Part shown: one piece after another, positions 58,903 to 64,000 of the stretch
Numbering within the stretch: the stretch's first letter is position 1
How the letters are laid out: each line of letters starts with the position of its first letter
Source: Pelomonas parva
GTDB taxonomy: Bacteria; Pseudomonadota; Gammaproteobacteria; Burkholderiales; Burkholderiaceae_C
Length of the DNA stretch: 64,000 bases
NCBI RefSeq assembly: GCF_043555835.1
Contig: NZ_JBIGHV010000002.1
Coordinates: 186,001 to 250,000, forward strand
Reading direction: 5' to 3'
The notes under the pieces: model-generated
Databases searched by the model: none
What the model was told of the DNA's origin: nothing
The model's input: only the letters and a program-made list of their open reading frames with translations
Position numbers and translations under genes: made by a program

Positions 58903-60270
58903 ATGGGACGTGTACCCAAGGCCCTGCTGGCCATCTCCATCGCCCAGATGCTGGCGTCACCCGCCCTCGCCCGGCCCATGGACGAGGAGTTGCGCAACCT
59001 GATGGTCGAGCACCCCCTGCTCAAGTCCACCCGCCTGTCGGTGCAGTCGTCGGACAGGAGCCGCGCCGCCGCGCGGGCCGGCTACTACCCGCGCATCAAC
59101 CTCAGCGCCGACGCCGGCCGCGAGTCCATCAAGACGCAGAGCTACAGCAACGGCAACATCACGCCGGCCATCGAGACCGAACTGAACCGGCGCAAGGCCG
59201 GCCTGGTGGTGGAGCAGAACCTCTATGCCGGCGGCCGCACCGATGCGGCGGTGGCTGCGGCGGGGGTGGACGTGCAACTGCAGGACAGCAACCTGCAAAG
59301 CACCACGCAGGACGTGCTGCTGGAGGGCGTGACGGCCTATGTGCAGATGGCCCGCTACCTGACGCTGGCCTCGCTGGCGCGCCGCAACGAGGAGACCACG
59401 CAGCAGCAGCTGGACCTGGAGAACACCCGCGTGGAGCGTGGCGGCGGCATTGCGGTCGACGCGATGGCCGCACGCGTGCGCCTGCAACTCGTCAAGGAGC
59501 GCCGCGTGTTCTACGCGCAAGGCCTGCGCGAAGCGGTGGCGAACTACCAGCAGGTGTTTGGCCGCGAGCCTGACGTGAGCCGCCTGCAGCAGGTGGGCAT
59601 CTTCTACGACCGCATCCCCAAGACGCTGGACGAAGCGCTGGCGCAGGCCCGCGAGCTGAGCCCGCGCGCCAAGGAGGCGGTGCTGCAGTCGCAGAAGGCG
59701 CAGGCACAGGCGCGCGTCGAACGCGCGGCCTACATGCCCTCGGTCGACCTGGTCGCTGCGCAGCTCAAGGATGTCAACGCCAACGCGCTGGCCCGCCGTG
59801 ACGAGTCATCGCTGCTGTTGCGCGTGACCTGGCCGCTGTTCTCGGGCTTCGAGACGCAGAACCGCGTGGCCGCCGCCAATGCCAACCACCAGGCGCTGGT
59901 GGAGCGCGAGGCGGCCGTCAACAACCGCCTGGCCGAATCGGTGCGCGTGGCCTGGAACCAGCTCACCAACGGCCGCGAACGCGAGGAACTGCTGGAGGGC
60001 GCAGCCGCCATCTCCTACGACGTGATGCAAAGCCGCAAGCGCTTGCGCGACGCCGGCCGCGAGACGGTGATCTTTGTGCTGGACGCCGAGGTCGAGTACT
60101 ACGGCGCGCTGTCCAACCGCATCAACGCCATGCACGACTCCGTGCTCGCCAGCTACCGCCTGCTGGCCGCGATGGGTGCACTGACGCCAGCCACGCTGGG
60201 GCTGGAGAACGGCAGCTTTGCGCTGCCGCTCAAGCCCTTTAACCCGGACGCGGCGGCCATCCTGCGCTGA
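58903..60270 (+). CDS. TolC-family outer-membrane channel of type I secretion
   Basis: This 455-aa protein has an AAAGGA ribosome-binding site and a signal peptide (KALLAISIAQMLASPALA, cleaved before RP). The mature part contains the two TolC repeats: HPLLKSTRLSVQSSDRSRAAARAGYYPRINLSADAGRES, VVEQNLYAGGRTDAAV, then ARELSPRAKEAVLQSQKAQAQARVERAAYMPSVDLVAAQLKD and VTWPLFSGFETQNRV. Length and alternation of strand and helix segments are normal. It completes the adhesin exporter. Just after its stop lies a decayed aspS fragment. Confidence 0.94.
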   Translation: MGRVPKALLAISIAQMLASPALARPMDEELRNLMVEHPLLKSTRLSVQSSDRSRAAARAGYYPRINLSADAGRESIKTQSYSNGNITPAIETELNRRKAGLVVEQNLYAGGRTDAAVAAAGVDVQLQDSNLQSTTQDVLLEGVTAYVQMARYLTLASLARRNEETTQQQLDLENTRVERGGGIAVDAMAARVRLQLVKERRVFYAQGLREAVANYQQVFGREPDVSRLQQVGIFYDRIPKTLDEALAQARELSPRAKEAVLQSQKAQAQARVERAAYMPSVDLVAAQLKDVNANALARRDESSLLLRVTWPLFSGFETQNRVAAANANHQALVEREAAVNNRLAESVRVAWNQLTNGREREELLEGAAAISYDVMQSRKRLRDAGRETVIFVLDAEVEYYGALSNRINAMHDSVLASYRLLAAMGALTPATLGLENGSFALPLKPFNPDAAAILR

Positions 60271-60294
60271 GGCGTCGAGGGCCGCCTCAGCGAC

Positions 60295-60400
60295 GACGTC
60301 ATCGCCTTCTCCTGGGCCGAGCGCGCCGTCGCCGGTCGTTGCGAAGCAGCTATGCGAGCTGCGCATCCGGCTGCTGCGCAAGGTGACGCCGGCGGCTTGA
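60295..60400 (+). pseudogene. Decayed duplicate of the aspS 3' end
   Basis: GACGTCATCGCCTTC (60295-60309) is identical to aspS 27308-27322. After a short deleted and scrambled part, GCGCGCCGTCG, GAAGCAGCT, GCGAGCTGC, ATCCGGCTGC and GTGACGCCGGCGGC match aspS up to its stop codon. One frame reads KQLCELRIRLLRKVTPAA, against KQLRELHIRLRNVTPAA in AspRS, and both end there. The copy is shifted in frame and has lost about 25 bp, so it encodes nothing useful. It is in the same orientation as aspS, 33 kb away. Confidence 0.8.
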
Positions 60401-60411
60401 TCGTCAGGTGT

Positions 60412-60440
60412 GAAGCCCCGCACTGCGGGGCTTCTTTCAT
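60412..60440. terminator. Bidirectional terminator between tolC and mpl
   Basis: GAAGCCCCGC-ACT-GCGGGGCTTC (60412-60434) is a 10-bp perfect stem with a 3-base loop, followed by TTTCATTT on the plus strand. It lies between the convergent tolC and mpl genes, so it can end both transcripts. On the minus strand the trailing T-run is poor. Confidence 0.8.
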
Positions 60441-61798
60441 TTGGCGAGTGCCGCGAGCAGCTTGTCGTGGATGCCGCCGAACCCGCCATTGCTCATGCAC
60501 AGCAGATGGTCGCCCGGCTTCGCCGCCTTGACGATGGCGGCCACCAGCGCGTCCACATCCGCGCCGACAACGGCCTGCGCGCCCATCGGCGCCAGCGCCT
60601 CCTTGGCGTCCCAGGTCAGCCCCTGCTGGTTGCAGAAGGCCAGGTCCGCCTCCTCCAGCGCCCAGGGCAGCTGCGCCTTCATGGTGCCCAGCTTCATCGT
60701 GTTGGAGCGCGGCTCGAAGATGGCCAGGATGCGCTCCACTGGCGCGATGCGGCGGCGCAAGCCATTGACGGTCGTGCGGATGGCCGTCGGGTGATGAGCG
60801 AAGTCGTCATAGACCTTGATGCCGTTCACTTCACCGCGCAGTTCCATGCGCCGGCGCACGTTCTGGAACTCGGCCAGCGCCGCAGCCGATTGCTCGGGCG
60901 ACACGCCCACATGCTCGGCCGCCGCGATCGCAGCGAGCGCGTTGAGCTGGTTGTGCTCGCCGATCAGGCCCCATTCGACGCGGGCCACCTTCAGGCTGCC
61001 GCGCAGCACGTCGAAGGCCTGCGGCTCGCCGCGTGCGCGCAGCATGCCGGCCTCTTCCTTCTTGGCGCCGAAGCGCTGTACCTCGCTCCAGCAGCCGCGC
61101 GCGATGACGCGCTGCAGCGCCTCCTCGCGGGCGTTGACGATGAGGCGGCCGGTGGCCGGCACCGTGCGCACGAGGTGGTGGAACTGCGTCTCGATGGCGG
61201 CCAGGTCCGGGAAGATGTCGGCGTGGTCGTGTTCGAGGTTGTTCAGCACGGCGGTGCGCGGCCGGTAGTGGACGAACTTGCTGCGCTTGTCGAAGAAGGC
61301 GGTGTCGTACTCGTCGGCTTCGATGACAAACGGTGCCCCCGCGCCGACGCGGGCCGACACGCCGAAGTTCTGCGGCACGCCGCCGACGAGGAAGCCCGGC
61401 TGCTTGCCGGCGTGTTCGAGTATCCAGGCCAGCATGGACGTCGTCGTCGTCTTGCCATGCGTGCCGGCCACGGCCAGCACATGGCGGCCCTGCAGCACAT
61501 GCTCGGCCAGCCACTGCGGGCCGGAGACATAGGGCAGGCCGGCGTCGAGGATGGCTTCCATCAGCGGGAAGCGCTCGCCGCGCGTGACGACGTTGCCGAT
61601 GACGAAAACGTCGGGCTTGAACTCCAGTTGCTCCGCAGCGAAGCCTTCGATGAGCTCGATGCCCAGCGCCTGCAGCTGCGTGCTCATCGGCGGGTAGACG
61701 TTGGTGTCGCAGCCGGTGACGCGATGGCCGGCCTCGCGCGCCAGCGCCGCCAGGCCACCCATGAAGGTGCCGCAGATGCCGAGGATGTGGAGATGCAT
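60437..61798 (-). CDS. mpl: UDP-N-acetylmuramate:L-alanyl-gamma-D-glutamyl-meso-diaminopimelate ligase
   Basis: This 453-aa murein-recycling ligase of the Mur family attaches the recycled tripeptide to UDP-MurNAc. It begins MHLHILGICGTFMGGLA and has the P-loop AVAGTHGKTTTTSM. It also has VIEADEYDTAFFDKRSKFVHY, LNNLEHDHADIFPDL, VYDDFAHHPTAI and FEPRSNTMKLG, typical of Mpl rather than MurC. The frame runs 47 codons further upstream into hemL, but the ATG at 61798 gives the family N-terminus and a 28-bp gap to hemL. Confidence 0.95.
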   Translation of the reverse strand: MHLHILGICGTFMGGLAALAREAGHRVTGCDTNVYPPMSTQLQALGIELIEGFAAEQLEFKPDVFVIGNVVTRGERFPLMEAILDAGLPYVSGPQWLAEHVLQGRHVLAVAGTHGKTTTTSMLAWILEHAGKQPGFLVGGVPQNFGVSARVGAGAPFVIEADEYDTAFFDKRSKFVHYRPRTAVLNNLEHDHADIFPDLAAIETQFHHLVRTVPATGRLIVNAREEALQRVIARGCWSEVQRFGAKKEEAGMLRARGEPQAFDVLRGSLKVARVEWGLIGEHNQLNALAAIAAAEHVGVSPEQSAAALAEFQNVRRRMELRGEVNGIKVYDDFAHHPTAIRTTVNGLRRRIAPVERILAIFEPRSNTMKLGTMKAQLPWALEEADLAFCNQQGLTWDAKEALAPMGAQAVVGADVDALVAAIVKAAKPGDHLLCMSNGGFGGIHDKLLAALAK

Positions 61799-61826
61799 GT
61801 CGTTCGGCCCCGAGGGGCGCCAGAAG

Positions 61827-63113
61827 TCAGCGCAGGGCGGTGCGCGCGGCCGCGAGCGTGGCGTCGATGTCAGCCTGGCTGTGGGCCGCCGACACGAAGC
61901 CCGCCTCGTACAAGGCCGGAGCAAGATAGATGCCCGCATCCAGCATGGCGTGGAAGAAGCGGTTGAAGCGGTCCTTGTCCGTCGTCATGACCGTCGTGTA
62001 GTTCTGCGGCAGTTCCGGCATCAGGAAGAAGCCGAACATGCCGCCTTCGCTGTCCCCGCTGAACGGTACGCCGTTCTCGTCGGCGACCGTCTTCAGGCCG
62101 GTGACCAGTTGGCGGGTCTTGGCCGACAGCGCCTCGAAGAAGCCGGGCTGCTGGATCTGCTTCAGCGTCGCCAGCCCACAGGCCGTGGCCACCGGGTTGC
62201 CCGACAGCGTGCCGGCCTGGTAGACGCCGCCCAGCGGTGCCAGGTGTTGCATCACCTCGCGCTTCGCGCCGAACGCCGCCAGCGGCATGCCGCCGCCGAT
62301 AACCTTGCCGAACACCGAGATGTCGGGTGCGAAGCCGGGGATCAGCTTGGCGTAGTGCGCCTGCGCGCCACCCAGGCCGACGCGGAAGCCCGTCATCACC
62401 TCGTCCAGCACCAGCAGTGCGCCGTGCTGGGAGCACAGCTGGCGCAGCGCCGTCATGAAAGGCCGCGACGCGCGCACGAAGTTCATGTTGCCGGCGATGG
62501 GCTCGACGATGACGCAGGCCAGCTCGCTGCCGTACTGCGCGAACGCCGCTTCCAGCTGCTCGACGTTGTTGTATTCCAGGACCACCGTGTCGGCGGCCGC
62601 GCCGGGCGTGACGCCGGCGCTGGTCGGGTGGCCGAAGGTGGCCAGGCCCGAGCCGGCCTTCACCAGCAGCGCGTCGGTGTGGCCGTGGTAACAGCCCTCG
62701 AACTTGATGAACTTGGCCCGGCCGGTGGCGCCGCGCGCCAGGCGGATGGCGCTCATCGTCGCCTCGGTGCCCGAGCTGACCAGGCGCACCTGGTCCATGC
62801 TGGGCACGAGCTTGAGGATCTCCTCGGCCAGCTCGATCTCGCGCTCGGTCGGCGCGCCGAAGGAGAAGCCGTCGACGGCCGCCTTCTGCACGGCCTCCAG
62901 CACGGCCGGGTGGCCGTGGCCCAGGATCATCGGCCCCCAGGAGCCGATGTAGTCGACATAACGCTGGCCTTCGGCGTCGTAGATATAGGCGCCTTCACCG
63001 CGGGCGATGAAGCGTGGCGTGCCGCCGACGGCGCGGAAGGCGCGCACGGGCGAGTTCACGCCGCCGGGGATCACGCGGGCGGCGCGTTCGAAGAGCTCGG
63101 TATTGCTGGCCAT
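61827..63113 (-). CDS. hemL: Glutamate-1-semialdehyde 2,1-aminomutase
   Basis: This 428-aa PLP enzyme of the C5 tetrapyrrole pathway converts glutamate-1-semialdehyde to 5-aminolevulinate. It starts MASNTELFERAARVIPGGVNSPVRAF. It has DYIGSWGPMILGHGHP, VSSGTEATMSAIRLARG, KFEGCYHGHTDALLV, VIVEPIAGNMN, LVLDEVMTGFRVG and the PLP-lysine segment DISVFGKVIGGGMPLAAFG. Motifs and length are complete. It lies between a ThiD-like gene (18 bp upstream) and mpl, probably in one transcript. Confidence 0.97.
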   Translation of the reverse strand: MASNTELFERAARVIPGGVNSPVRAFRAVGGTPRFIARGEGAYIYDAEGQRYVDYIGSWGPMILGHGHPAVLEAVQKAAVDGFSFGAPTEREIELAEEILKLVPSMDQVRLVSSGTEATMSAIRLARGATGRAKFIKFEGCYHGHTDALLVKAGSGLATFGHPTSAGVTPGAAADTVVLEYNNVEQLEAAFAQYGSELACVIVEPIAGNMNFVRASRPFMTALRQLCSQHGALLVLDEVMTGFRVGLGGAQAHYAKLIPGFAPDISVFGKVIGGGMPLAAFGAKREVMQHLAPLGGVYQAGTLSGNPVATACGLATLKQIQQPGFFEALSAKTRQLVTGLKTVADENGVPFSGDSEGGMFGFFLMPELPQNYTTVMTTDKDRFNRFFHAMLDAGIYLAPALYEAGFVSAAHSQADIDATLAAARTALR

Positions 63114-63131
63114 GAGAAAAGGAGATGAGGC

Positions 63132-64000
63132 TTAGTGCATGCGCCGCGGCATCTTGGGCGACGGCTCGGGTTCGGGCTCCTCGAAGCCCGGTTCGCCGTC
63201 TTCCTCGTCGGCCGGCGGCAGGGCCCAGAAGAAGCGGTCGGGCACGACATTGCCCATGCCGGGGCGGAAGCCCGCGTCCAGCGACTGGTCCAGGAAGGAC
63301 AGTGCCTCGCTGACCGCCGAGTGCAGCTCAGCTCCGACGGACAACAGCGCCGCCAGCGCTGCCGACAGCGTGTCGCCCGCGCCGACGAACGACGTCTCGA
63401 AGCGCTCGAACTTCTCGCCGGCGATCGGTCCCTGCGCGTTCGCCAGCACGTTGTCGACGAACTGGTTGGGCAGCTGGATGCCGGTCACCAGGACATGCTG
63501 GGCGCCGGACTGGGCAGCGGCCACGGCCAGCTCGCGGGCCGACGGCGCGCGCTCGCTGTCCCAGTCGGGCAGCAGGAAGTCGGTCAGTGTCTTATGGTTG
63601 CCCACCAGCACGACCGTCTGCGGCAGCACCAGCTCGCGCAGCGCGTCGAGGTATTGCTGCTGGTCGTCCTCGTCGATCCAGGCCACCGAGGGCAGGTAGG
63701 TCACCAGCGGCACGTCCGGGTAGTCGCTCAGCACCTCGGCGACGGCGCTGACCGCCTCGGCATTGCCAAGGAAGCCGACCTTCCAGGCCGTGATGGGCAC
63801 GTCTTCGAGGATGTGGCGGGCCTGCTCGGCGACGGTGTCGGGGTCCAGGGTCTCGTGCTCGAAGGTCTCGGCCGTGTCGCGCAGCACGATGGCGGTGACG
63901 ACGGGCAGGCAGTGCGCGCCCATGGCCGCAATCGTTGCGATGTCGCCCGCCAGACCACCGGCGCCGGAGGCGTCGCTGGCGTTGAAACTCAGCACACAGG
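63132..64000 (-). CDS. ThiD-like hydroxymethylpyrimidine/phosphomethylpyrimidine kinase (5' end outside window)
   Basis: The frame is open to the window edge; a GTG at 63995 is in frame, but the family normally has a few more residues before VLSFNASD, so the start is not seen. It is a ribokinase-fold kinase of the ThiD/PdxK group: VLSFNASDASGAGGLAGDIATIAAMG, VTAIVLRDT, AWKVGFLGN and the anion-hole/catalytic segment FVGAGDTLSAALAALL. ThiD enzymes usually carry GIQAD and GTGC at these two places; here GLAGD and GAGD are seen, so the substrate is uncertain. The C-terminus adds an acidic Glu/Pro tail (DEEDGEPGFEEPEPEP). It would act in thiamine or vitamin B6 metabolism. Confidence 0.8.
   Translation of the reverse strand, partial: CVLSFNASDASGAGGLAGDIATIAAMGAHCLPVVTAIVLRDTAETFEHETLDPDTVAEQARHILEDVPITAWKVGFLGNAEAVSAVAEVLSDYPDVPLVTYLPSVAWIDEDDQQQYLDALRELVLPQTVVLVGNHKTLTDFLLPDWDSERAPSARELAVAAAQSGAQHVLVTGIQLPNQFVDNVLANAQGPIAGEKFERFETSFVGAGDTLSAALAALLSVGAELHSAVSEALSFLDQSLDAGFRPGMGNVVPDRFFWALPPADEEDGEPGFEEPEPEPSPKMPRRMH

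Noticed and set aside
60218..60400. A 60-codon gene overlapping the end of tolC
   Set aside because: It starts inside tolC in another frame. Only its last 18 residues are meaningful, and they are the decayed AspRS C-terminus.

Overview
The window is very GC-rich and gene-dense. Its core genes (ubiJ-ubiB, an FmdB-type zinc ribbon, a DUF502 protein, aspS, mpl, hemL, a ThiD-like kinase) and its EpsL-type exopolysaccharide genes look like a betaproteobacterium of the order Burkholderiales, probably near Roseateles, Rubrivivax or Leptothrix. That placement rests on recognised gene families and composition only. No rRNA, tRNA or CRISPR array was seen.

Layout. (1) 1-12062, plus strand: two tandem giant repeat proteins. 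The first is cut by the window edge. The second (2808 aa) has an N-terminal LEPR-XLL motif. They share a long C-terminal module ending in W-x-E-x-L. (2) 12082-12144: REP-like palindromes between convergent genes. (3) 12158-20724, minus strand: a tightly packed exopolysaccharide operon, transcribed wcaJ-like, epsL-like, galE, manC, rfbB, rfbD, rfbA, rfbC. It supplies UDP-sugars, GDP-mannose and dTDP-rhamnose, a lipid-linked first sugar and an outer-membrane barrel. (4) 20853-27433, plus strand: ubiJ-ubiB, a sodium:solute symporter, fmdB, DUF502 and aspS, closed by a strong terminator. (5) 27480-30470: an apparent group II intron remnant, a FecI/FecR pair without a receptor gene, a small protein resembling a shrunken IS256-type transposase, and a divergent XRE regulator with twin CTACG-N5-CGTAG palindromes. 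(6) 30471-33644, minus strand: a two-component system (7TMR-DISM histidine kinase, AraC-type response regulator). (7) 34036-60270, plus strand: a 7227-residue RTX adhesin followed by its probable type I secretion apparatus (ABC transporter, HlyD-type adaptor, TolC-type channel). (8) 60295-60400: a decayed copy of the aspS 3' end, then a bidirectional terminator. (9) 60437-64000, minus strand: mpl, hemL and a ThiD-like kinase cut by the window edge.

Most of the window concerns the cell surface: giant matrix or adhesin proteins at both ends, an exopolysaccharide operon, and a two-component system divergent from the giant adhesin that may control it. The most unusual structural observation is that the 33-kb accessory block from the intron remnant to tolC lies between the true aspS 3' end and a degenerate direct repeat of it. 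This suggests that the block was inserted or rearranged at aspS.
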